A stretch of 64,000 bases of DNA from Hydractinia symbiolongicarpus (taxonomy: Eukaryota; Cnidaria; Hydrozoa; Anthoathecata; Hydractiniidae), in NCBI RefSeq assembly GCF_029227915.1, contig NC_079887.1, positions 1,798,001-1,862,000 of the forward strand, in the 5' to 3' direction. Shown here piece after piece: positions 14,001 through 25,794 of this stretch. How positions within the stretch are numbered: position 1 is the stretch's first letter; every line of letters starts with the position of its first letter. The position numbers were made by a program, and so were the translations under genes. Below the pieces are notes generated by a model. It did no database searches, was not told the DNA's origin, and saw nothing but the letters and a program-made list of their open reading frames with translations.

Positions 14001-14190
14001 TTTCGTTTGCCGGCGATTAAACCTCTTTCATTAAGCGTCTCATCAAAAATGAAAACATTTTTGAAAACTACAAGTCTCATGCGTTTTAGTGGTGAAAAGA
14101 AAAATTAAAAAATCGTTCGGGAAATGAGTTTACTCACTGGGTACTTTCTTTGTATACATTCGACTATACGGGCCAAGCCCGGGATTTACG
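11065..14190 (+). repeat. Mosaic higher-order block C
   Basis: A third relative of blocks A and B. TATATTCGCC is at 11922. The first half is closest to B (offset 2,843 bp), but from about 12.85 kb the order and variants (TCTCAGCAAAAATG at about 13022, GGGACAAGCC at 13359) follow A at 5,888 bp. The block is therefore a patchwork of A-like and B-like segments. Nothing besides satellite was seen from here to 16.1 kb. Confidence 0.78.
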
Positions 14191-15775
14191 GGAAATCGCG
14201 GGATTTCGTTTGCCGGCGATTAAACTTCTTTTATTCAGTGTCTCATCAAAAATGAAAACATTTTTGAAAACTACAAGTCTCATGCGTTGTAGTTGTGAAA
14301 AAATAATTTAAAAAATCGTTTGGAACATGAATTTACTCACAGGGTACTTTCTTTGTATACATTCGACTACACGGGCCAAGCCCGGTATTTACGGGAAATC
14401 CCGGGATTTCGTTTGCCGGCGATTAAACTTCTTTCATTAACCCTCTGATCAAAAATGAAAACATTTTTGAAAACTTCAAGTCTCATGCGTTTTTGTGGTG
14501 AAAAAAAATATTAAAAAATCGTTCGGGAAATGAGTTTACTCCCTGGGTATTTTCTTTGTATACATTCGACTATACGGGCCAAGCCCGGGATTTACGGGAA
14601 ATCGCGGGATTTCGTTTGCCGGCGATTAAACCTCTTTTAATAAGCGTCTCATCAAAAATAAAAACATTTTTGAAAACTACAAGTCTCATGCGTTTTAGTG
14701 GTGAAAAAATAATTTAAAAAATCGTTCGGGAAGTGAGTGTACTCCCTGGGTACTTTCTTTGTATACTTTGGACTATACGGGCCGAGTCCGGGATTTACGG
14801 GAAATCGCAGATTTTCGTTTGAGGGCGATTAAACTTCTTTTACTCAGCGTCTCATCAAAAATGAAAACATTTTTGAAAACTACAAGTCTCATGCGTTTTA
14901 GTGGTGAAAAAAAAATTTAAAAAATCGTTCGGGAAATGAGTTTACTTTCTGGGTACTTTCTTTGTATACATTCGACTATACGGGCCAAGCCCCGGATTTA
15001 CGGGAAAACGCGGGATTTCGTTTGCCGGCGATTAAACCTCTTTCATTAAGCGTCTCATCAAAAATGAAAACATTTTTGAAAACTACAAGTCTCATGCGTT
15101 TTAGTGGTGAAAAAAAAAATTAAAAAATCGTTCGGGAAATGAGTTTACTCACTGGGTACTTTCTTTGTATACATTCGACTATACGGGCCAAGCCCGGGAT
15201 TTACGGGAAATTGCGGGATTTTGTTTGCCGGCGATTAAACCTCTTTTAATAAGCGTCTCATCAAAAATGAAAACATTTTTGAAAACTGCAAGTCTCATGC
15301 GTTTTAGTGGTGAAAAAATACTTTAAAAAATCGTTCGGGAAATGAGTTTACTCCCTGGGTACTTTCTTTGTATACATTCGACTATACGGGCCAAGCCCGG
15401 GATTTACGGGAAATTGCGGGTTTTCGTTTGCCGGCGATTAAACTTCTTTCATTAACCGTCTCATCAAAAATGAAAACATTTTTGAAAACTACAAGTCTCA
15501 TGCGTTTTACTGGTGAAAAAAAAAATTTAAAAATCGTTCGGGAAATGAGTTTACTCACTGGGTAATTTCTTTGTATACATTCGACTATACGGGCCAAGCC
15601 CGGGATTTACGGGAAACCGCGGGATTTCGTTTGCCGGCGATTAAACTTCTTTCATTAACCGTCTCATCAAAACTGAAAACATTTTTGAAAACTTCAAGTC
15701 TCATGCGTTTTAGTGGTGAAAAAAAAAATTAAAAAATCGTTCGGGAAATGAGTTTACTCCCTGGGTACTTTCTTT

Positions 15776-15978
15776 GTATACATTCGACTATACGGGCCAA
15801 GCCCGGGATTTACGGGAAATCGCGGGATTTCGTTTGCCGGCGATTAAACCTCTTTTAATAAGCGTCTCATCAAAAATGAAAACATTTTTGAAAACTACAA
15901 GTCTCATGCGTTGTAGTGGTGAAAAAATAATTTAAAAAATCGTTCGGGAAATGAGTTTACTCACTGGGTACTTTCTTT
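15776..15978 (+). repeat. Representative 203-bp monomer
   Basis: One consensus-like unit, from one GTATAC to the base before the next. In order it shows: the landmark; a GC-rich core (about 15792-15842) built of CGGGATTT, CGGGAAAT and CGGGATTT and ending in GCCGGCG; a pyrimidine-rich spacer; a perfect dyad (15870-15891); CTACAAGTCTCATGCG; a purine A-tract region; and GTTCGGGAAATGAG leading to the next landmark. A hand count of a similar consensus gives about 39% GC and 13 CpG. The start point is arbitrary because the unit is circularly permuted in an array. Confidence 0.93.
15870..15891. repeat. Dyad (perfect 9-bp inverted repeat) of the monomer, example copy
   Basis: TCAAAAATG, then AAAA, then CATTTTTGA: the arms are perfect reverse complements around a 4-nt loop. 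The same element recurs once per monomer in all three blocks, for example in reverse at about 16740 and 19380. Some monomers carry a variant dyad with TCAAATATG and TATTTTTGA (for example about 1177, 3000 and 12217), or a changed loop (GACAAC, near 170 and 5524). It could form a small hairpin or be a protein-binding site. It also contains phased A/T tracts expected to bend DNA. The function is unknown. Confidence 0.85.
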
Positions 15979-16082
15979 GTATACATTCGACTATACGGGC
16001 CAAGCCCGGGATTTACGGGAAATCGCGGGATTTCGTTTGCCGGCGATTAAACTTCTTTCATTAACCGTCTCATCAAAAATGA

Positions 16083-16130
16083 AAACATTTTTGAAAACTT
16101 CAGTTGTACTTGTAGTTTTTAAAAATGTTT
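16083..16130. other. Orientation-switch junction 1 (+ to -)
   Basis: The + monomer reads normally to ATTTTTGAAAACTTCA (ends 16102), then comes GTTGT (16103-16107), then the reverse monomer starting ACTTGTAG. The symmetry centre is about 16106.5. The filler is not explained by either monomer. Outward from the centre the two arms differ at about one base in ten (for example GACGGTTAATGAAAG against GACGCTGAATAAAAG), as expected for different subtypes and not for a fresh palindromic copy. An assembly error cannot be excluded from sequence alone. Confidence 0.92.
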
Positions 16131-16399
16131 TCATTTTTGATAAGACGCTGAATAAAAGAAGTTTAATCGCCGGCAAACGAAAACCCGCGATTTCCCGTAA
16201 ATCCCGGACTCGGCTCGTATAGTCAAAAGTATACAAAGAAAGTACCCAGGGAGTAAACTCATTTCCCGAACGATTTTTTAAATTATTTTTTCACCACTAA
16301 AACGCATGAGACTTGTAGTTTTCAGAAATGTTTTCATTTTTGATGAGACGCTTAATGAAAGTGGTTTAATCGCCGGAAAACGAAAACCCGCGATTTCCC

Positions 16400-18600
16400 G
16401 TAAATCCCGGGCTTGGCCCATATAGTCGAATGTATACAAAGAAAGTACCCTGTGAGTAAACTCATTTCCAAAACGATTTTTTAAATTATTTTTTCACCAC
16501 TAAAACGCATGAGACTTGTAGTTTTCAAAAATGTTTTTATTTTTGATGAGACGCTGAATGAAAGAAGTTTAATCGCCGGCAAACGAAATCCCGCGATTTC
16601 CCGTAAATCCCGGGCTTGGCCCGTATAGTCGAATGTATACAAAGGAAGTACCCAGGGAGTAAACTCATTTCCCGAACGATTTTTTAAAATTTTTTTTCAC
16701 CACTAAAACGCATGAGACTTGTAGTTTTCAAAAATGTTTTCATTTTTGATGAGACGCTTAATGAAAGAGGTTTAATCGCCGGCAAACGAAAGCCCGCGAT
16801 TTCCCGCAAATCCCGGGTTTGGCCCGTATAGTCGAATGTATACAAAGAAAGTACCCTGTGAGTAAACTCATTTCCAGAACGATTTTTTAAGTTATTTTTT
16901 TACCACTAAAACGCATAAGACTTGTACTTTTCAAAAATGTTTTCATTTCTGATGAGACGCTGAATAAAAGAAGTTTATTCGCCGGCAAACGAAAACTCGA
17001 GATTTCCCGGAAATCCCGGGCTTGGCCCGTATAGTCAAAAGTATACAAAGATACTACCCAGGGAGTAAACTCATTTCCCGAACGATTTTTTAATTTATTT
17101 TTTCACCACTAAAACGCATGAGACTTGTAGTTTTTAAAAATGTTTTCATTTTTGATGAGACGCTGAATAAAAGAAGTTTAATCGCCGGCAAACGAAAAAC
17201 TGCGATTTCCCGTAAATCCCGGACTCGGCCCGTATAGTCAAAAGTATACAAAGAAAGTACCCAGGGAGTAAACTAATTTCCCAAACGATTTTTTAATTTA
17301 TTATTTCCCCACTATATCCCATGAGACTTGTAGTTTTTGAAAAATGTTTTCATTTTTGATGAGACGCTGAGTAAAAGAAGTTTAATCGCCGGCAAACGAA
17401 AACCCGCGATTTCCCGTAAATCCCGGGCTTGGCCCGTATAGTCGAATGTATACAAAGAAAGTACCCTGTGAGTAAACGAATTTCCAAAACGATTTTTTAA
17501 ATTATTTTTTCACCACTAAAACGCATGAGACTTGTAGTTTTCAAAAATGTTTTTATTTTTGATGAGACGCTGAATGAAAGAAGTTTAATCGCCGGCAAAC
17601 GAAAACCTGCGATTTCCCGTAAATCCCGGGCTTGGCCCGTATAGTCGAATGTATACAAAGGAAGTACCCAGGGAGTAAACTCATTTCCCGAACGATTTTT
17701 TAAAATTTTTTTTCACCACTAAAACGCATGAGACTTGTAGTTTTCAAAAATGTTTTCATTTTTGATGAGACGCTTAATGAAAGAGGTTTAATCGCCGGCA
17801 AACGAAAACCCGCGATTTCCCGCAAATCCCGGGCTTGGCCCGTATAGTCGAATGTATACAAAGAAAGTACCCTGTGAGTAAACTCATTTCCAGAACGATT
17901 TTTTAAGTTATTTTTTTACCACTAAAACGCATAAGACTTGTAGTTTTCAAAAATGTTTTCATTTCTGATGAGACGCTGATTAAAAGTAGTTTAATCGCCG
18001 GCAAACGAAAACCCGAGATTTCCCGTAAATCCCGGGCTTGGCCCGTATAGTCAAAAGTATACAAAGATACTACCCAGGGAGTAAACTCATTTCCCGAACG
18101 ATTTTTTAATTTATTTTTTCACCACTAAAACGCATGAGACTTGTAGTTTTCAAAAATGTTTTCATTTTTGATGAGACGCTGAATAAAAGAAGTTTAATCG
18201 CCGTCAAACGAAAACCTGCGATTTCCCGTAAATCCCGGACTCGGCCCGTATAGTGAAAAGTATACAAAGAAAGTACCCAGGGAGTAAACTAATTTCCCAA
18301 ACGATTTTTTAATTTATTATTTCACCACTAAATCCCATGAGACTTTTAGTTTTTAAAAATGTTTTCATTTTTGATGAGACGCTGAGTAAAAGAAGTTTAA
18401 TCGCCGGCAAACGAAAACCCGCGATTTCCCGTAAATCCCGGGCTTGGCCCGTATAGTCGAATGTATACAAAGAAAGTACCCTGTGAGTAAACCCATTTCC
18501 AAAACGATTTTTTAAATTATTTTTTCACCACTAAAACGCATGAGACTTGTAGTTTTCAAAAATGTTTTTATTTTTGATGAGACGCTGAATGAAAGAAGTT
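16400..18600 (-). repeat. 5-monomer higher-order repeat (1,016 bp), about 2.2 copies
   Basis: Rare variants recur at 1,016 bp: GTTATTTTTTTACC (16891 and 17907), CATTTCTGATG (about 16945 and 17961), AAAGATACTACC (about 17047 and 18063), AAAGGAAGTACCC (about 16641 and 17657). A third partial copy reaches about 18.6 kb. Later monomers (18.6-19.5 kb) carry CCTGCGATTT with CCCGGACTCGG, the subtype otherwise concentrated in the right block. Confidence 0.85.
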
Positions 18601-19789
18601 TAATCGCCGGGAAACGAAAACCTGCGATTTCCCGTAAATCCCGGACTCGGCCCGTATAGTCAAAAGTATACAAAGAAAGTACCCAGCGTGTTAACTCATT
18701 TCCCGAACGAATTTTTAAATTATTATTTCACCACTAAAGCCCATGAGACTTGTAGTTTTTAAAAATGTTTTCATTTTTGATAAGACGCTGAATAAAAGAA
18801 GTTTAACCGCCGGCAAACGAAAACCTGCGACTTCCCGTAAATCCCGGACTCGGCCCGTATAGTCAAAAGTATACAAAGAAAGTACCCAGGGAGTAAACTC
18901 ATTTCACGAACGATTTTTTAAATTATATTTTCACCACTAAAACGCATGAGAATTGAAGTTTTCAAAAATGTTTTCATTTTTGATGAGACGCTGAATGAAA
19001 GAAGTCTAATCGCCGGCAAACGAAAACCTGCGATTTCCCGTAAATCCCGCACTCGGCCCGTATAGTCAAAAGTATACAAAGAAAGTACCCAGGATGTAAA
19101 CTCATTTCCCGAACGATTTTTTAAATTATTATTTCACCACTAAAACCCATGAGACTTGTAGTTTTTAAAAATGTTTTCATTTTTGATGAGACGCTGAATA
19201 AAAGAAGTTTAATCGCCGGCAAACGAAAACCCGCCATTTCCCGTAAACCCCGGACTCGGCCCGCATAGTCAAAAGTATACAAAGAAAGTACCCAGGCAGT
19301 AAACTCATTTCCCGAACGATTTTTTAAATTATTTTTTCACCACTAAAACGCATGAGACTTGTAGTTTTCAAAAATGTTTTCATTTTTGATGAGACGCTGA
19401 ATAAAAGCAGTTTAATCGCCGGCAAACGAAATCCTGCGATTTCCTGTAAATCCCGGACTCGGCCCGTATAGTCCAAAGTATACAAAGAAAGTACCCAGGG
19501 AGTATACTCATTTCCCAAACGATTTTTTAAAATATTTTTTCACCACTAAAACGCATGAGACTTGTAGTTTTCAAAAATGTTTTCATTTTTGATGAGACGC
19601 TTAATGAAAGAGGTTTAATCGCCGGCAAACGAATTCCCGCGATTTCCCGTAAATCCCGGGCTTGGCCCGTATAGACGAATGTATACAAAGAAAGTACCCA
19701 GGGAGTAAACTCATTTCCCGAACGATTTTTTAAATTATTTTTTCACCACTAAAACGCATGAGACTTGTAGTTTTCAAAAATGTTTTCAT

Positions 19790-21613
19790 TTTTGATGAGA
19801 CGCTTAATGAAAGAGGTTTAATCGCCGGCAAACGAAATCCCGCAATTTCCCGTAAATCCCGGGCTTGGCCCGTATAGTCGAATGTATACAAAGAAAGTAC
19901 CCAGGAAGTAAACTTATTTCCCGAACGATTTTTTAATTTTTTTTTTCACCACTAAAGCGCATGGGACTTGTAGTTTTCAAAAATGTTTTCATTTTTGATG
20001 AGACGCTTAATGAAAGTGGTTTAATCGCCAGCAAACGAAAACCAGCGATTTCCCGTAAATCCCGAGCTTGGCCCGTATAGTCGAATGTATACAAAGAAAG
20101 TGCCCTGTGAGTAAACTCCTTTCCAAAACGATTTTTTAAATTATTTTTTCACCACTAAAACGCATGAGACTTGTAGTTTTCAAAAATGTTTTCATTTTTG
20201 ATGAGACGCTGAATAAAAGAAGTTTAATCGCTGGCAAACGAAAACCCGCCATTTCCCGTAAACCCCGGACTCGACCCGTATAGTCAAAAGTATACAAAGA
20301 AAGTACCCAGGGAGTAAACCCATTTCCCGAACGATTTTTTATATTATTTTTTTACCACTAAACGCATGAGACTTGTAGTTTTCAAAAATATTTTCATATT
20401 TGATGGGACGCTGAATAAAAGAAGTTTAATCGCCGGCAAACGAAAATCCGCGATTTCCCGTAAATCCCTGACTCGGCCCGTATAGTCAAAAGTATACAAA
20501 GAAAGTACCCAGGGAGTAAACTCATTTCCCGAACGATTTTTTAAATTATTTTTTCACCACTAAAACGCATGAGACTTGTAGTTTTCAAAAATGTTTTCAT
20601 TTTTGATGAGACGCTTAATGAACGAGGTTTAATCGCCGGAAAACGAAAACCCGCGATTTCCCGTAAATCCCGGGCTTGGCCCGTATAGTCGAATGTATAC
20701 AAAGAAAGTACCCTGTGAGTAAACTCATTTCCAGAACGATTTTTTAAATTATTTTTTCACCACTAAAACGTATAAGACTTGTAGTTTTTAAAAATGTTTT
20801 CATTTTTGATGAAACGCTGAATAAAAAAAGTTTAATCGCCGGCAAACGAAAATCCGCGATTTCCCGTAAATCCCGGCTTTGCCCGCATAGTCAAAAGTAT
20901 ACAAAGAAAGTACCCAGGGAGTAAACTCATTTCCCGAACGATTTTTTAAATTATTTTTTCACCACTAAAACGCATGAGACTTGTAGTTTTCAAAAATGTT
21001 TTCATTTTTGATGAGACGCTTAATGAAAGAGGTTTAATCGCCGGCAAACGAAATCCCGCGATTTCCCGTAAATCCCGGGCTTGGCCCGTATAGTCGAATG
21101 TATACAAAGAAAGTACCCAGGGAGTAAACTTATTTCCCGAACGATTTTTTAATTTTTTTTTCACCACTAAAACGCATGAGACTTGTAGTTTTCAAAAATG
21201 TTTTCATTTTTGATGAGACGGTTAATGAAAGAAGTTTAATCGCCGGCAAACGAAAACCCGCGATTTCCCGTAAATCCCGGGCTTGGCCCGTATAGTCAAA
21301 TGTATACAAAGAAAGTACCCTGTGAGTAAACTCATTTCCCGAACGATTTTTTGAATTATTTTTTCACCACTAAAACGCATGAGACTTGTAGTTTTCAGAA
21401 ATGTTTTCATTTTTGATAAGACGCTTAATGAAAGTGGTTTAATCGCCAGCAAACGAAAACCCACGATTTCCCGTAAATCCCGGGCTTGGCCCGTATAGTC
21501 GAATGTATACAAAGAAAGTACCCTGTGAGTAAACTCATTTCCAAAACGATTTTTTAAATTATCTTTTCACCACTAAAACGCATGAGACTTGTAGTTTTTA
21601 AAAATGTTTTCAT
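19790..21613 (-). repeat. 9-monomer higher-order repeat, - block, copy 1 (1,824 bp)
   Basis: Nine reversed monomers including the marker GCGCATGGGAC (about 19958) and the ATCCCTGACTCGG core (about 20464). The whole set recurs 1,824 bp downstream. The start is set where the upstream sequence (TTTTCAAAAATG with ATTTTTTCAC) stops matching (TTTTTAAAAATG with ATCTTTTCAC). Confidence 0.87.
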
Positions 21614-23440
21614 TTTTGATGAGACGCTTAATGAAAGAGGTTTAATCGCCGGCAAACGAAATCCCGCAATTTCCCGTAAATCCCGGGCTTGGCCCGTATA
21701 GTCGAATGTATACAAAGAAAGTACCCAGGAAGTAAACTTATTTCCCGAACGATTTTTTAATTTTTTTTTTCACCACTAAAGCGCATGGGACTTGTAGTTT
21801 TCAAAAATGTTTTCATTTTTGATGAGACGCTTAATGAAAGTGGTTTAATCGCCAGCAAACGAAAACCAGCGATTTCCCGTAAATCCCGAGCTTGGCCCGA
21901 ATAGTCGAATGTATACAAAGAAAGTGCCCTGTGAGTAAACTCCTTTCCAAAACGATTTTTTAAATTATTTTTTCACCACTAAAACGCATGAGACTTGTAG
22001 TTTTCAAAAATGTTTTCATTTTTGATGAGACGCTGAATAAAAGAAGTTTAATCGCTGGCAAACGAAAACCCGCCATTTCCCGTAAACCCCGGACTCGACC
22101 CGTATAGTCAAAAGTATACAAAGAAAGTACCCAGGGAGTAAACCCATTTCCCGAACGATTTTTTATATTATTTTTTTACCACTAAACGCATGAGACTTGT
22201 AGTTTTCAAAAATATTTTCATATTTGATGGGACGCTGAATAAAAGAAGTTTAATCGCCGGCAAACGAAAATCCGCGATTTCCCGTAAATCCCTGACTCGG
22301 CCCGTATAGTCAAAAGTATACAAAGAAAGTACCCAGGGAGTAAACTCATTTCCCGAACGATTTTTTAAATTATTTTTTCACCACTAAAACGCATGAGACT
22401 TGTAGTTTTCAAAAATGTTTTCATTTTTGATGAGACGCTTAATGAACGAGGTTTAATCGCCGGAAAACGAAAACCCGCGATTTCCCGTAAATCCCGGGCT
22501 TGGCCCGTATAGTCGAATGTATACAAAGAAAGTACCCTGTGAGTAAACTCATTTCCAGAACGATTTTTTAAATTATTTTTTCACCACTAAAACGTATAAG
22601 ACTTGTAGTTTTTAAAAATGTTTTCATTTTTGATGAAACGCTGAATAAAAAAAGTTTAATCGCCGGCAAACGAAAATCCGCGATTTCCCGTAAATCCCGG
22701 CTTTGCCCGCATAGTCAAAAGTATACAAAGAAAGTACCCAGGGAGTAAACTCATTTCCCGAACGATTTTTTAAATTATTTTTTCACCACTAAAACGCATG
22801 AGACTTGTAGTTTTCAAAAATGTTTTCATTTTTGATGAGACGCTTAATGAAAGAGGTTTAATCGCCGGCAAACGAAATCCCGCGATTTCCCGTAAATCCC
22901 GGGCTTGGCCCGTATAGTCGAATGTATACAAAGAAAGTACCCAGGGAGTAAACTTATTTCCCGAACGATTTTTTAATTTTTTTTTCACCACTAAAACGCA
23001 TGAGACTTGTAGTTTTCAAAAATGTTTTCATTTTTGATGAGACGGTTAATGAAAGAAGTTTAATCGCCGGCAAACGAAAACCCGCGATTTCCCGTAAATC
23101 CCGGGCTTGGCCCGTATAGTCAAATGTATACAAAGAAAGTACCCTGTGAGTAAACTCATTTCCCGAACGATTTTTTGAATTATTTTTTCACCACTAAAAC
23201 GCACGAGACTTGTAGTTTTCAGAAATGTTTTCATTTTTGATAAGACGCTTAATGAAAGTGGTTTAATCGCCAGCAAACGAAAACCCACGATTTCCCGTAA
23301 ATCCCGGGCTTGGCCCGTATAGTCGAATGTATACAAAGAAAGTACCCTGTGAGTAAACTCATTTCCAAAACGATTTTTTAAATTATCTTTTCACCACTAA
23401 AACGCATGAGACTTGTAGTTTTTAAAAATGTTTTCATTTT
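21614..23440 (-). repeat. 9-monomer higher-order repeat, - block, copy 2 (1,824 bp)
   Basis: A tandem copy of the preceding block. Differences are few: GCCCGAATAG against GCCCGTATAG near 21898, and CGCACGAGAC against CGCATGAGAC near 23209. The match ends where CGCTGAATAAAAG replaces CGCTTAATGAAAG. This 9-mer is not the same set of monomers as the left-block 9-mer. Confidence 0.87.
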
Positions 23441-25794
23441 TGATGAGACGCTGAATAAAAGAAGTTTAATCGCCGGCAAACGAAAACCCGCCATTTCACG
23501 TAAACCCCGGACTCGGCCCGTATAGTCAAAAGTATACAAAGAAAGTACCTATGGAGTAAACCCATTTCCCGAACGATTTCTTATATTTTTTTTTTACCAC
23601 TAAACGCATGAGACTTGTAGTTTTCAAAAATATTTTCATTTTTGATAAGACGCTTAATGAAAGTGGTTTAATCGCCAGCAAACGAAAACCCACGATTTCC
23701 CGTAAATCCCGGGCTTGGCCCGTATAGTCGAATGTATACAAAGAAAGTACCTTGTGAGTAAACTCATTTCCAAAACGATTTTTTAAATTATCTTTTCACC
23801 ACTAAAACGCATGAGACTTGTAGTTTTTAAAAATGTTTTCATTTTTGATGAAACGCTGAATAAAAGAAGTTTAATCGCCGGCAAACGAAAATCCGCGATT
23901 TCCCGTAAATCCCGGTTTGGCCCGCATAGTCAAAAGTATACAAAGAAAGTACCCAGGGAGTAAACTCATTTCTCGAACGATTTTTTAATTTTTTTTTCAC
24001 CACTAAAACGCATGAGACTTGTAGTTTTCAAAAATGTTTTCATTTTTGATGAGACGGTTAATGAAAGAAGTTTAATCGCCGGCAAACGAAAACCCGCGAT
24101 TTCCCGTAAATCCCGGGCTTGGCCCGTATAGTCAAATGTATACAAAGAAAGTACCCTGTGAGTAAACTCATTTCCCGAACGATTTTTTAAAATATTTTTT
24201 CACCACTAAAACGCATGAGACTTGTAGTTTTCAGAAATGTTTACATTTTTGATAAGACGCTTAATGAAAGTGGTTTAATCGCCAGCAAACGAAAACCCGC
24301 GATTTCCCGTAAATCCCGGGCTTGGCCCGTATAGTCGAATGTATACAATGAAAGTACCCTGTGAGTAAACTCATTTCCAAAACGATTTTTTAAATTATCT
24401 TTTCACCACTAAAACGCATGAGACTTGTAGTTTTTAAAAATGTTTTCATTTTTGATGAGACGCTGAATAAAAGAAGTTTAATCGCCGGCAAACGAAAACC
24501 CGCCGTTTCCCGTAAACCCCGGACTCGGCCCGTATAGTCAAAAGTATACAAAGAAAGTACCCAGGGAGTAAACTCATTTCCCGAACGATTTTTTAATTTT
24601 TTTTTCACCACTAAAACGCATGAGACTTGTAGTTTTCAAAAATGTTTTCATTTTTGATGAGACGGTTAATGAAAGAAGTTTAATCGCCGGCAAACGAAAA
24701 CCCGCGATTTCCCGTAAATCCCGGGCTTGGCCCGTATAGTCAAATGTATACAAAGAAAGTACCCTGTGAGTAAACTCATTTCCCGAACGATTTTTTAAAT
24801 TATTTTTTCACCACTAAAACGCATGAGACTTGTAGTTTTCAGAAATGTTTACATTTTTGATAAGACGCTTAATGAAAGTGGTTTAATCGCCAGCAAACGA
24901 AAACCCGCGATTTCCCGTAAATCCCGGGCTTGGCCCGTATAGTCGAATGTATACAAAGAAAGTACCCTGTGAGTAAACTCATTTCCAAAACGATTTTTTA
25001 AATTATCTTTTCACCACTAAAACGCATGAGACTTGTAGTTTTTAAAAATGTTTTCATTTTTGATGAGACGCTGAATAAAAGAAGTTTAATCGCCGGCAAA
25101 CGAAAACCCGCCATTTCCCGTAAACCCCGGACTCGGCCCGTATAGTCAAAAGTATACAAAGAAAGTACCCATGGAGTAAACCCATTTCCCGAACGATTTT
25201 TTATATTTTTTTTTACCACTAAACGCATGAGACTTGTAGTTTTCAAAAATATTTTCATATTTGATTGGACGCTGAATAAAAGAAGTTTAATCGCCGGCAA
25301 ACGAAATCCCGCGATTTCCCGTAAATCCCGGGCTTGGCCCGTATAGTCAAATGTATACAAAGAAAGTACCCTGTGAGTAAACTCATTTCCCGAACGATTT
25401 TTTAAATTATTTTTTCACCACTAAAACGCATGAGACTTTTAGTTTTCAGAAATGTTTTCATTTTTGATAAGACGCTTAATGAAAGTGGTTTAATCGCCAG
25501 CAAACGAAAACCCGCGATTTCCCGTAAATACCGGGCTTGGCCGTATAGTCCAATGTATACAAAGAAAGTACCCTGTGAGTAAACTCATTTCCAAAACGAT
25601 TTTTTAAATTATTTTTTCACAACTAAAGCGCATGAGACTTGTAGTTTTCAAAAATGTTTTCATTTTTGATGAGACGCTGAATAAAAGAAGTTTAATCGCC
25701 GGCAAACGAAAACCCGCCATTTCCCGTAAACCCCGGGCTTGGCCCGTATAGTCAAAGGTATACAAAGAAAGTACCCAGGGAGTAAACCCATTTC
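23441..25794 (-). repeat. Satellite monomers without a clear single higher-order period
   Basis: About 12 reversed monomers. Subtypes with AACCCGCCATTTCCCG / AAACCCCGGACTCGG and with TTTTCAGAAATGTTTACATTT alternate irregularly. Units at about 24.0-24.6 kb and 24.6-25.2 kb resemble each other with a three-monomer spacing, but I did not establish a longer register. Nothing other than satellite is visible. Confidence 0.75.

Larger units (their letters stand above)
1..16102 (+). repeat. Left satellite block, + orientation
   Basis: About 79 head-to-tail monomers in the orientation where GTATAC is followed by the GC-rich core and then the AT-rich dyad. It contains a 9-mer tandem duplication (1.0-4.65 kb), one 80-bp truncated monomer near 5.47 kb, and three related mosaic blocks between 5.6 and 14.3 kb. 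A subtype with CCCCGG before ATTTACGGG and AAAACGCGGG after it is common here (about 5.16, 7.88, 8.09, 8.49, 11.33, 13.77 and 14.99 kb). The block ends abruptly inside a monomer, just after the dyad. Confidence 0.96.

Noticed and set aside
15776-15978. Promoter or terminator signals (GTATAC, A-tracts, dyad followed by T-run)
   Set aside because: These motifs recur in every monomer without any gene to serve. The dyad-plus-T pattern is symmetrical and part of the satellite consensus.
16050-16160. Recent palindromic (fold-back) amplification
   Set aside because: The two arms belong to different monomer subtypes and differ at about one base in ten, so they are not fresh copies of each other.
15977-16236. 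Pair of overlapping, converging 81-residue frames at inversion joint 1
   Set aside because: They are the same stop-poor monomer frame read from both sides of the palindromic joint. They are a by-product of the inversion, not a gene pair.
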